From the NCBI RefSeq assembly GCF_037055325.1, contig NZ_CP146373.1, positions 248,001 through 312,000 of the forward strand: a stretch of DNA of 64,000 nt. Direction: 5' to 3'. Shown in pieces: positions 26,902 through 34,122 of the stretch. The position numbers and the translations under genes are program-made. The stretch comes from Arachnia propionica (GTDB lineage Bacteria > Actinomycetota > Actinomycetes > Propionibacteriales > Propionibacteriaceae). The notes under the pieces were generated by a model, which searched no databases, was not told where the DNA came from, and saw only the letters and a program-made list of their open reading frames with translations. Each line of letters opens with the position of its first letter. Positions within the stretch are counted from its first letter, which is position 1.

Positions 26902-27873
26902 TCAGGCGAAGGCCCGCTCCATCCTTCGGAAGGAGAGCAATCTTTCTGCGCTGAGCCTGCCATGGCGAACGGCATCGTCCAAAGCGCATTCTGGAGCGGA
27001 GGAGTCGTGCCGGCAGCCACGTGGACAGGCAGTGACGATGTCTTTGAGATCAGGGAACGCTCCGATGAAGGCCTCGGCACGAACATGGCTGATCCCGAAG
27101 GAACGTACACCGGGGGTGTCGATGATCCAGCCGCCGCTGGGCAGGGCGATGGCGGCCGCGGATGTGGAGGTGTGGCGTCCCTTGCCGGTCACGTCGCTGA
27201 CCGCTCCAGTGGCTCTGCCAGTTCCGGGAACCAGCGCATTGACCAGCGTCGATTTTCCCACTCCGGAATGTCCGATCAGTACCGTCACGTGGTGCTCGAG
27301 GAGACTTCTGACAGGAGAAAGATCGCTGCCGGGGTGGATCACGACGACGGGGATCTCCAAAGGGGCATACGCAGTACGGAGCGCATCGGGGGACGCAAGA
27401 TCAGCTTTGGTCAAGCACAGAATCGGAGAGACCTGGGCGTCGTAGGCGGCGACCAGGATGCGGTCGATCATTCCCGTTTTCGGTTCCGGATCCGCTAGAG
27501 CGGTAACGATCATCAGCTGATCAGCATTGGCGACGATGGGACGTTCAAATGTGTCAAGGTCATCGGCAGAACGACGCAACCATGTGCGACGCTCTTCGAC
27601 CTCGACGATGCGAGCAAGGGAACCGGCAGCGCCAGAGACGTCACCGTCCAACTTGACCCGGTCCCCGACGATGACGCCCTTGCGTCCCAGGATGCGTGCT
27701 TTGGTCGCAGTGACTGCGGTACCGTTGTTGAGGAAACAGCGGTACCGACCCCGATCGATGGAAACAACCAAAGCATCCGGGGCACTCGAGTAATCGGGGC
27801 GATCCTTGGTGCGTGGGCGGCTGCGTTTTCGGGGACGTTCGAAGGACGCATGGTCGTCCTGCCAGCGTGCCAT
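26902..27873 (-). CDS. rsgA: Ribosome small subunit-dependent GTPase A
   Basis: A 323-residue circularly permuted GTPase for 30S maturation. The N-terminal OB fold (about 35-100) follows a basic tail. The G motifs occur in permuted order, G4 (LTKADL) before G1 (GHSGVGKS) and G3 (DTPGVRSFG). The C-terminal zinc site is CPRGCRHDSSAPECAL. Its start overlaps the aroA stop at 27873. The aroA-rsgA pairing next to sigH/sigR is also seen in mycobacteria. Confidence 0.93.
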   Translation of the reverse strand: MARWQDDHASFERPRKRSRPRTKDRPDYSSAPDALVVSIDRGRYRCFLNNGTAVTATKARILGRKGVIVGDRVKLDGDVSGAAGSLARIVEVEERRTWLRRSADDLDTFERPIVANADQLMIVTALADPEPKTGMIDRILVAAYDAQVSPILCLTKADLASPDALRTAYAPLEIPVVVIHPGSDLSPVRSLLEHHVTVLIGHSGVGKSTLVNALVPGTGRATGAVSDVTGKGRHTSTSAAAIALPSGGWIIDTPGVRSFGISHVRAEAFIGAFPDLKDIVTACPRGCRHDSSAPECALDDAVRHGRLSAERLLSFRRMERAFA

Positions 27874-29204
27874 CAGGCGGCCACCAAGCGGTTCCAGAGT
27901 TTCGGAAAATCCGGCATGGTCTTCGAGACACAGGATACGTCATCAACGGTGGTGCCCGGCCTGGTCAATGCGATGATCGCAGCGAAGTGCACCATGCGGT
28001 GGTCGGCATAGGAGGACAACGCGACAGGAGTTCGTTCCTCCGGCTTGCCCACGATCTCCAAGCCGTCATCATGCTCGATGACTGCGATATCCATCTTCTG
28101 GAGCTCGGTCCTGAGCGCGGTCAGACGGTCGGTCTCATGGCCGCGGATGTGTGCGACACCCATTATCCGGGTGGTTCCCTCCGCCTGAGCAGCAAGGGCG
28201 GCCACGACAGGGGTCAGCTCTGAGGCGCTGTGCAGGTCGATGTCAATCCCCTGCAATCGATCGGGCCCGGTGACGGTCACGCCTTCCGGGCCACGGGATG
28301 TGGTGCAGCCCATCCGTTTCACTACATTCAAGAATTGTTCTCCTGGCTGAAGGGTGGATTCAGGCCATCCCGACACCGTGACGGAGCCGCCTGTGGTGGC
28401 GCCAGCAGCGAGGAAGACCGCGGCATTGGTCAGGTCGGGTTCAACACGCAGATCGAGTGGCGTGATTGGGCCGGCATGGACTCGCCACGAGAATGCATCC
28501 GTTTCATCTTCATCGACGAGCACACCGCGGCTGCGCAGCATCGCCAAGGTCATCTCTATGTGGGGTCGGGAAGGCACGGATTCTCCGATGTGACGCAGCC
28601 TGAGACCTGATGGTAGACGTGCTCCGACCAGCAATAGCCCGGAGAGGAACTGGCTGGATGCAGACGAATCAACCGTGACCTCGGGGTTACTCACAAGCGG
28701 TCCCGGGGACAGAACGAAGGGTAGTGAATCGGTCTCGATTCTTGCGCCCAACTGACGCAGACCATCCAGAAGTCCGGACATCGGGCGGGTCGTGGCCTGC
28801 GGGTCGCCGAAGAAAAGGGTGGGGGTAGCGGCCAAGGCCGCCATGGGGGGGACGAAACGCATCACTGTGCCGGCAAGACCACAGTTGATGCCGTCTGGGG
28901 CCCCGTGAAACCGTTCCGGGGGGGTGATGTGCAACTCGCCGGGGCTGAGCTCCTCGATGATTGTTCCAAGCGCGCGCAACGCATTGAGCATGAGGGTGCA
29001 GTCTCGTGACTTCAGTGCTCCAGTCAGTATCGACGGGCCACTCGCGAGTGCGGACAACACCAGTGCCCGGTTCGTCTCTGATTTGGAACCGGGCACCTCG
29101 ACAATTCCCCGGACTGCTGTTGCAGCTGTCGCGAGGAAGTCAGCAGTCAGGAGGTCACCGCCTGCCGTGCCTTCTTGGCGGCCCGAGCCTTCATCCGGCG
29201 GCAA
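27873..29204 (-). CDS. aroA: 3-phosphoshikimate 1-carboxyvinyltransferase (EPSP synthase)
   Basis: Transfers enolpyruvyl from PEP to shikimate 3-phosphate. Motifs are PGSKSETNRALVLSALA near the start, GLAGTVMRF and FFGDPQATTRPM-like residues, and a C-terminal SYADHRMVHFAAIIAL. The start is unclear. The protein core begins [15 protein letters not shown], where only a CTG (29150) overlaps the DoxX stop. TTG 29204, used here (443 residues), reaches 58 bases into the DoxX gene; GTG 29236 is also in frame. The reading frame stays open to 29402 but that part lacks family similarity. Confidence 0.88.
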   Translation of the reverse strand: MPPDEGSGRQEGTAGGDLLTADFLATAATAVRGIVEVPGSKSETNRALVLSALASGPSILTGALKSRDCTLMLNALRALGTIIEELSPGELHITPPERFHGAPDGINCGLAGTVMRFVPPMAALAATPTLFFGDPQATTRPMSGLLDGLRQLGARIETDSLPFVLSPGPLVSNPEVTVDSSASSQFLSGLLLVGARLPSGLRLRHIGESVPSRPHIEMTLAMLRSRGVLVDEDETDAFSWRVHAGPITPLDLRVEPDLTNAAVFLAAGATTGGSVTVSGWPESTLQPGEQFLNVVKRMGCTTSRGPEGVTVTGPDRLQGIDIDLHSASELTPVVAALAAQAEGTTRIMGVAHIRGHETDRLTALRTELQKMDIAVIEHDDGLEIVGKPEERTPVALSSYADHRMVHFAAIIALTRPGTTVDDVSCVSKTMPDFPKLWNRLVAA

Positions 29205-29668
29205 AGTTTGTGGGAAGCATTCTTGCGGCGCCACGAGGCACTGGGACGACCTTGAAGATCCTGGGTTGCGAGCAGGGATGCGCCGAGGAGTGCCACGTTC
29301 TTCAGTACTTCGGGGCGTCGTGCCTGCTTTTCGTCGGGATCGGAGCCCTTCTCGGGAAGGGCTACGGCGATGTTCAAAATGCTCGCCTTGGCCAGCAGGC
29401 ACGCCCCGATGCGGCGACCGATTCCGGTTGCAAACATCACGCCGCCGGCGACCTCGACGGCACCGCAGATGCGCACCCAGGATTCTGCTCGGTCGGGCAC
29501 GTGCGAGGAATAGCTGGAGGGGACAACCCGCTGAACGATGGGAGTGACGCGGGATGTGAACGCCTCGGCTTCTGGGGCCAACTCGTTCGGTGAGGTGACT
29601 TTACGCACGCCATCAGCGACGAAGGTGCTGGCGAAAAGGCTACGGGCTAGGAAACGCAACAGACTCAT
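29147..29668 (-). CDS. DoxX-family membrane protein
   Basis: A protein of about 173 residues with a DoxX-like start ([25 protein letters not shown]), four hydrophobic segments and an [28 protein letters not shown] core. The C-terminal 40 residues are very basic ([23 protein letters not shown]). DoxX proteins are small membrane proteins linked in some actinobacteria to oxidant defence. ATG 29668 is favoured over 29686. It is the first gene of the minus-strand operon and faces sigR divergently. Confidence 0.8.
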   Translation of the reverse strand: MSLLRFLARSLFASTFVADGVRKVTSPNELAPEAEAFTSRVTPIVQRVVPSSYSSHVPDRAESWVRICGAVEVAGGVMFATGIGRRIGACLLAKASILNIAVALPEKGSDPDEKQARRPEVLKNVALLGASLLATQDLQGRPSASWRRKNASHKLCRRMKARAAKKARQAVTS

Positions 29669-29740
29669 GTAGTCAAACTTACCCATGTCAACGTCTGGTT
29701 GGAACGACTGGGGGGTGATGTCATGGACATCGACGGGTAC

Positions 29741-29768
29741 GGGAATATTTCCCCGGTTCCGGTGTGTT
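29741..29768 (+). promoter_or_regulatory. SigR/SigH-type autoregulatory promoter
   Basis: GGGAAT (29741-29746), 19 bases, then GTT (29766-29768). This agrees with the actinobacterial SigR/SigH consensus GGAAT-N18/19-GTT. Transcription would start around 29775-29777, exactly at an in-frame ATG upstream of the normal sigR start. Positive feedback on the sigma factor's own gene is the known behaviour of this family. Confidence 0.75.
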
Positions 29769-29831
29769 CACTCTGCATGACATCTGCTGTCCTGTCGGGG
29801 GCTCCTCCTTCGATGCGGAGCCGGACCCCGG

Positions 29832-29837
29832 TATGTT
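29832..29837 (+). promoter_or_regulatory. Possible housekeeping -10 box for the short sigR transcript
   Basis: TATGTT lies 8 bases before the sigR ATG at 29846. No Shine-Dalgarno sequence is present, so a leaderless transcript from this box would give the 198-residue form. The -35 region is not clear. Confidence 0.35.
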
Positions 29838-29845
29838 CTTTCGTG

Positions 29846-30442
29846 ATGGAAGAAAGCGACACCACCCTCCTGGATGCAGCAGAGTTCGGGTTGGCGTTCG
29901 AGAACGAGGCCTTGACGCATCTCGACCGCCTCTATTCCGCTGCCCTGCGCATGACCCGAAACCCTGCTGATGCCGAAGATCTGGTGCAGGAGACCTATGT
30001 GAAGGCTCTGAGAGGCCGCGACTCGTTCAGGCCAGGTACAAACATGAAGGCCTGGTTGTACCGGATCCTCACCAACACCTATATCAACTCCTACCGGAAG
30101 GCCGCCCGCTCACCGCAGACGAGCGGGGACGAGGAGGTCACAGACTGGCAACTGGCGAAAGCCGCCTCCCATGACTCCCAAGGATTGCGGTCGGCCGAGA
30201 TGGAGGCCCTCGACAACACTCCCGACACTGTCGTGGCAGATGCGATGGCCGGGCTTGCCGAGAATTACCGGTTGGCGGTGTACCTCTCCGATGTTGAGGG
30301 ATTCAGTTACAAGGAGATAGCCGCCATCATGGGAACCCCGATAGGCACTGTTATGTCACGCCTGAACCGTGGCCGCGCACAGCTACGTAAAGTCCTTGCA
30401 GCTTATGCTGCTGAACGTGGTATCGGAGGTGTCAGGGCATGA
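29846..30442 (+). CDS. sigR: ECF RNA polymerase sigma factor SigR/SigH (thiol-oxidative stress)
   Basis: A 198-residue group 4 sigma factor. Region 2 (about 15-85) has [31 protein letters not shown] and [20 protein letters not shown]; region 4 (about 130-185) has [33 protein letters not shown]. It is followed, with a 4-base overlap, by its zinc anti-sigma factor. The frame is open upstream through an ATG at 29777 that coincides with the SigR promoter start site; that form would carry 23 extra residues. In Streptomyces and mycobacteria such an extended isoform exists and is unstable. Confidence 0.93.
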   Translation: MEESDTTLLDAAEFGLAFENEALTHLDRLYSAALRMTRNPADAEDLVQETYVKALRGRDSFRPGTNMKAWLYRILTNTYINSYRKAARSPQTSGDEEVTDWQLAKAASHDSQGLRSAEMEALDNTPDTVVADAMAGLAENYRLAVYLSDVEGFSYKEIAAIMGTPIGTVMSRLNRGRAQLRKVLAAYAAERGIGGVRA

Positions 30443-30705
30443 CCGATCCTGACATGTCGAGACACGAACACGAGGGAATGGATGAATGCCTGCAGGCTCT
30501 GGATGCGTTGCACGCTTTCCTGCACGGAGAACTGCCCGAATCGGATGCCGATCACGTGCGACACCATCTACATGCTTGTGAGCGATGTATGGAGAGCTTC
30601 GAGATTGAATCCGTCATCACCGAGATGATTCGCCGAAGCCAGCCGGCCACCGCCGCTCCGGCAGCGCTGCGCGACAAACTCATGGCTCTCTGCCTCTCCC
30701 ACTGA
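30439..30705 (+). CDS. rsrA: Mycothiol-system zinc anti-sigma factor RsrA/RshA
   Basis: An 88-residue ZAS-domain protein. The signature HHLHACERC (His-x3-Cys-x2-Cys) is at about residues 38-47, and a further Cys is in MDECLQAL near residue 17. In the family these residues bind zinc, and oxidation to a disulfide releases the sigma factor. ATG 30439 overlaps the sigR stop. The pair should control thioredoxin and mycothiol genes elsewhere in the genome. Confidence 0.9.
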   Translation: MTDPDMSRHEHEGMDECLQALDALHAFLHGELPESDADHVRHHLHACERCMESFEIESVITEMIRRSQPATAAPAALRDKLMALCLSH

Positions 30706-30725
30706 GGTCTCCTGCGCACAACGAT

Positions 30726-30755
30726 GCCCCCGTTCCTGTGATCGAGAACGGGGGC
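30726..30755. terminator. Bidirectional terminator hairpin between rsrA and bL37
   Basis: A perfect 10-bp stem (GCCCCCGTTC / GAACGGGGGC) with a 10-base loop, between convergent genes. No T-run on either side, so strength is uncertain. Confidence 0.6.
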
Positions 30756-30770
30756 GGATCGCTTCACGCG

Positions 30771-30845
30771 TCAGGCGTTGGGACGCTTGCCGTGATTGGC
30801 CTTGCTCTTGCGACGTGCGCGACGCTTACGGCCGGTCTTGCCCAT
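30771..30845 (-). CDS. Ribosomal protein bL37 (24 residues)
   Basis: A tiny, extremely basic protein: MGKTGRKRRARRKSKANHGK followed by RPNA. The KSKANHGKRPN end matches the actinobacterial 50S protein bL37, first identified in mycobacterial ribosome structures as a 24-residue peptide. GAAGGAGA lies 5 bases before the ATG. In mycobacteria the corresponding gene is close to sigH-rshA, which supports the call. Its size makes it easy to miss in automatic annotation. It is convergent with rsrA. Confidence 0.85.
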   Translation of the reverse strand: MGKTGRKRRARRKSKANHGKRPNA

Positions 30846-30929
30846 CGGGGTCTCCTTCTTCCAGTTGCGACGGCCATTGTGCCAGATGCTTCGTGGCGTC
30901 ACCAGTCAAGACGATGGCAGAGTAGGGCC

Positions 30930-32378
30930 ATGGTGAGGAAACATCCCCCCGACGAACTATCCGATTCTGAATGGCTTCTGGCCTTCCGGGGGCAGTGGCA
31001 CCTTTTGAGCGATCTGTCGTTCTCGGACCTTTTGTTGTGGGTTCCTGAGGACGACAGCCCTGGGTGTGAGGTGTTCACATGCATTGCCCAGATTCGTCCG
31101 GTGACCGGACCGACGGCGTTGGAAGACGACGTAATAGGGGAACAGATCGCCTATGAACTTGACCACCAGGTAGTGGTGGCCTACATGAGCCATGAGATCA
31201 GCGAAACCAGCGACAACGCGCTGTCCGCCGGTATACCCGTTGATGTATGGGCCATACCGGTTCTCCGAGGAGGCCGTTGCATCGCGGTGCTGGAGCGTCA
31301 TACCAACCAGATGGGTATGCGTGCCACCGGTCTCCTGGAGGAGAACTACCTCAAGGCCGCGGACATCCTGACCAGCATGATCCGTGAAGGGGACTTTCCT
31401 TTGGCTCCGGTTTCCGACAAGGCCTTTGCCCCCCGGGTGTGTGATGGGGTTCTCCGGGTTCAGCCCGGCGGGCGGATCAGTTACGCCTCACCGAACGCGA
31501 TCACCGCCTTCCGGCGGCTCGGTGCTCAGGGCGACATCGCGGATGAAGATTTCACCGCCTTGATCCGAAGCGTCATGCGTGGGGTTGAATCCATGGGGCA
31601 GACCGTGCAGGCTGATCTGGCGGAGCAGCGCAGCGTCGTTTTCGACGTGGAGCAGCCACGCGCATCCATGCGTGTAGTGGTGCTTCCACTCGTAGTACAG
31701 GACGAGCCGATGGGCTCGTTGATCCTATGCCGTGACACTACGGATCTGCGGAGCCGCGATCGCATGCTCGTGACCAAGGACGCCACCATTCGGGAGATTC
31801 ACCACCGGGTCAAGAACAACCTCCAGACAGTGGCGGCTCTGCTGAGGATGCAGGCTCGACGGATCAAGTCTGAGGAGGGCCGGGAGGCATTGCAGGATGC
31901 GATGCGCAGGGTGTCATCCATAGCCGTCGTTCACGACATGCTGAGCCACAACCTGGACGAGGACGTGATCTTCGACGGTGTGTGTGACCGCATTCTTCGT
32001 ATGATCGGCGATCTTGCGGCCACTTCGGGAGCTGTTGAAGCAGTTCGCGTGGGTAGTTTCGGGGAGATTAGGGCCGAAACCGCGACGTCCTTGGCCATGA
32101 TCATCACAGAACTCTGCCAAAACGCTGTCGAACACGGCATGGATGGTGGGGAGGGTCGCATCGAGGTGAGGCCCAAGGTGTCCGAGGACGAACTGGTCAT
32201 CGACGTGGTCGATGATGGAGCAGGTCTACCCGAAGGGTTCGTCCTCGGACATCAGACCAGCCTTGGTTTGGCAATCATCTCGACACTTGTCGGGGATCTG
32301 GGCGGGACTCTGGAGATCGGGAACCGGGAAGATGAACCCGGGGCCTGCGCCCGTTTGGTGCTGCCTCCACTGTCATGA
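30930..32378 (+). CDS. PdtaS-like sensor histidine kinase
   Basis: A 482-residue cytosolic kinase without transmembrane segments. The N-terminal GAF-like domain (about 5-150, FSDLLLWVPEDDSPGCEVF) and a PAS-like domain (about 170-270) precede a HisKA_2 dimerisation motif IHHRVKNNLQTVAALLRMQ with the phosphorylated His, and an HATPase domain (TELCQNAVEHG, DDGAGLP, GLAII). It resembles mycobacterial PdtaS, which signals to the antiterminator-type regulator PdtaR; no such regulator gene is nearby. ATG 30930 has AGGG close upstream; other starts are possible. Confidence 0.87.
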   Translation: MVRKHPPDELSDSEWLLAFRGQWHLLSDLSFSDLLLWVPEDDSPGCEVFTCIAQIRPVTGPTALEDDVIGEQIAYELDHQVVVAYMSHEISETSDNALSAGIPVDVWAIPVLRGGRCIAVLERHTNQMGMRATGLLEENYLKAADILTSMIREGDFPLAPVSDKAFAPRVCDGVLRVQPGGRISYASPNAITAFRRLGAQGDIADEDFTALIRSVMRGVESMGQTVQADLAEQRSVVFDVEQPRASMRVVVLPLVVQDEPMGSLILCRDTTDLRSRDRMLVTKDATIREIHHRVKNNLQTVAALLRMQARRIKSEEGREALQDAMRRVSSIAVVHDMLSHNLDEDVIFDGVCDRILRMIGDLAATSGAVEAVRVGSFGEIRAETATSLAMIITELCQNAVEHGMDGGEGRIEVRPKVSEDELVIDVVDDGAGLPEGFVLGHQTSLGLAIISTLVGDLGGTLEIGNREDEPGACARLVLPPLS

Positions 32379-32530
32379 TTTCATGCCGAGAAACGGGCCT
32401 GGTGGAAGCATCATGACCTGTTGCGGCGATGGATAGGTTCGCTCCGCGTCTTTCCGATGAAAGTCACTGCGCCGCGATCCGCCCTCCGAGGGTCTTTGTG
32501 GGTTCAAAGCCATGAGGAGTCCCGCGCTTC
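32379..32530. other. Short gap between convergent kinase and whiB genes
   Basis: About 150 bases with no gene or clear terminator hairpin that I can support. Confidence 0.3.
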
Positions 32531-32782
32531 TCAGCTGGCGCGCACCCGGGAGCGAGCAGCGCGGCGCTTCATGGCTCGTCGCTCGTCCTCGCTCATACCA
32601 CCCCAGACACCGTGGTCCTGGCCAGCGTCCAGCGCCCAGTTGAGGCACTGGTCTTTAACAGTGCAACTTTGGCAGATCTTCTTGGCATCCTCGATCTGCT
32701 GGAGTGCAGGGCCGGTATTGCCGACAGGGAAGAACAGCTCCGGGTCCTCTGTCAGGCAGGCTGCCCTGTGGCGCCAGTCCAT
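32531..32782 (-). CDS. WhiB-family iron-sulfur transcriptional regulator (WhiB1-like)
   Basis: An 83-residue protein with the four cluster cysteines (RAACLTEDPELFFPVG, then CQSCTVKDQC) and the WhiB signature GVWGGMSEDERR followed by a basic tail. WhiB proteins hold a 4Fe-4S cluster that reacts with nitric oxide and bind the housekeeping sigma factor. The closeness to the PdtaS-like kinase and sigR matches mycobacterial whiB1. ATG 32782 was preferred because AAAGGAG lies 9 bases upstream; the GTG at 32791 would touch that site. Confidence 0.92.
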   Translation of the reverse strand: MDWRHRAACLTEDPELFFPVGNTGPALQQIEDAKKICQSCTVKDQCLNWALDAGQDHGVWGGMSEDERRAMKRRAARSRVRAS

Positions 32783-32890
32783 GAATGGCACTCCTTTTTC
32801 GGCTAGGTGATCTTTCGAGCGGATAGAACTTACTCCGGTCTACAGCAATAAACAACCCTGCCACTCCGTGAGGCCGACGGAATTCGGAGT

Positions 32891-34033
32891 TCAGCTCAAG
32901 CGGCCGGCCCCTCCAGAGGGAGTCGCCGTGAACCATGAAGGTTTCTGAAAACCGGCCTTCTCGAACGCTTCGTGAATGGCTGAGCCGATGCGATTGGCCT
33001 GTCCCGTGGAGCACCACGCGATGATGCAGCCACCGAAGCCGCCGCCCGTCATCCGGGCTCCAAACGCTCCGTGCGTCAAGGCTGTTTCCACGGCGAGGTC
33101 GACAGTGGGTACCGTGATCTCGTAGTCCTCGCGCATGGAGATATGGGATTCATTCAGCAGGCGAGGAAGTTCGGACAGCAGTCCTTTCCTGGCCAGGTCC
33201 AGGGCAGCGTGGGTCCGCTCATTCTCACTGACCACATGTCGAACCCGTCTGCGCATTTGTGTGTCGGGGAGTCGCGACAGGGCGGCATCCAGGTCCGTGA
33301 CATCGCGTAGAGCTCTGACCCCGAGAATCTTGGCAGCCTGTTCACAGGTGGCGCGACGTTCCCCGTACTCACCATCGATGTGGCTGTGCGGGCTGTGGGT
33401 GTCGAGAACCAGGATTTCAAATCCCTGGTCGTGCAGCGGCAGTGGCACATCGGTGGTTTCAAGAGTGCGGCAGTCGAGGAAGAGCCCGTGGCCGTTTCGG
33501 CAGAGGGTACTGGCTGCTTGATCTAGGAGCCCGGTGGGAGCACCCACGTAGACGTTTTCCGCCCGCTGTGCAAGCTGGGCACGTTCCATCGGAGCGATGC
33601 TCAGGCTGAAGAGATCACACATTGCGGCCATGACTGCGCACTCGATTGCTGCAGAACTGGATAGACCGGCCCCGAGAGGCACATCTGAGGTGAGTGCCAG
33701 GGTGACCGCTCCTACCTGGTGCCCTGCCTCGCGTAGTACCCACAGCACTCCGGCCAGATAGGCGGCCCAGCTACCTTGCCCGGGAGCAAGAGCGGACAAT
33801 GACACTTCCATGGTTTCCGATAGGTCTGCCGCATGCATGACGATCAGGCCGTCATCACGATGCCCCGCTGCGATGAGAGCGCGTTGCTCTAGGGCGAAGG
33901 GGAGGACGAAACCGTCGTTGTAGTCGGTGTGTTCGCCGATCAGGTTCACCCGCCCGGGGGCGAACCAGATTCCCTCCGGGTCGGATCCCGCCAGCTTCCG
34001 GTAGCAGGTGGTCAGCTTCTCAACGGCCTCCAT
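32891..34033 (-). CDS. galK: Galactokinase
   Basis: A 380-residue GHMP kinase that phosphorylates galactose at C1. The galactokinase signature APGRVNLIGEHTDYNDG is at about residues 25-41, followed by the ATP-binding PLGAGLSSSAAIE and a C-terminal GARMTGGGFGGCIIA. No galT or galE is next to it. It lies downstream of kgd on the same strand, 90 bases apart, so it may have its own promoter. Confidence 0.94.
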   Translation of the reverse strand: MEAVEKLTTCYRKLAGSDPEGIWFAPGRVNLIGEHTDYNDGFVLPFALEQRALIAAGHRDDGLIVMHAADLSETMEVSLSALAPGQGSWAAYLAGVLWVLREAGHQVGAVTLALTSDVPLGAGLSSSAAIECAVMAAMCDLFSLSIAPMERAQLAQRAENVYVGAPTGLLDQAASTLCRNGHGLFLDCRTLETTDVPLPLHDQGFEILVLDTHSPHSHIDGEYGERRATCEQAAKILGVRALRDVTDLDAALSRLPDTQMRRRVRHVVSENERTHAALDLARKGLLSELPRLLNESHISMREDYEITVPTVDLAVETALTHGAFGARMTGGGFGGCIIAWCSTGQANRIGSAIHEAFEKAGFQKPSWFTATPSGGAGRLS

Positions 34034-34122
34034 TGTTCACCTTTTCTCAAATCCGGGATCTTGTGGGTCGGGCAGATACTTTCCGGTGTTGGAAGCTTGC
34101 CTGCCATCGGGAAGTAGCGTTC

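Noticed and set aside
29699-29845. sigR translation start at GTG/ATG 29699
   Set aside because: That start lies upstream of the SigR-type promoter and would not be on its transcript. ATG 29846 or ATG 29777 is more sensible.
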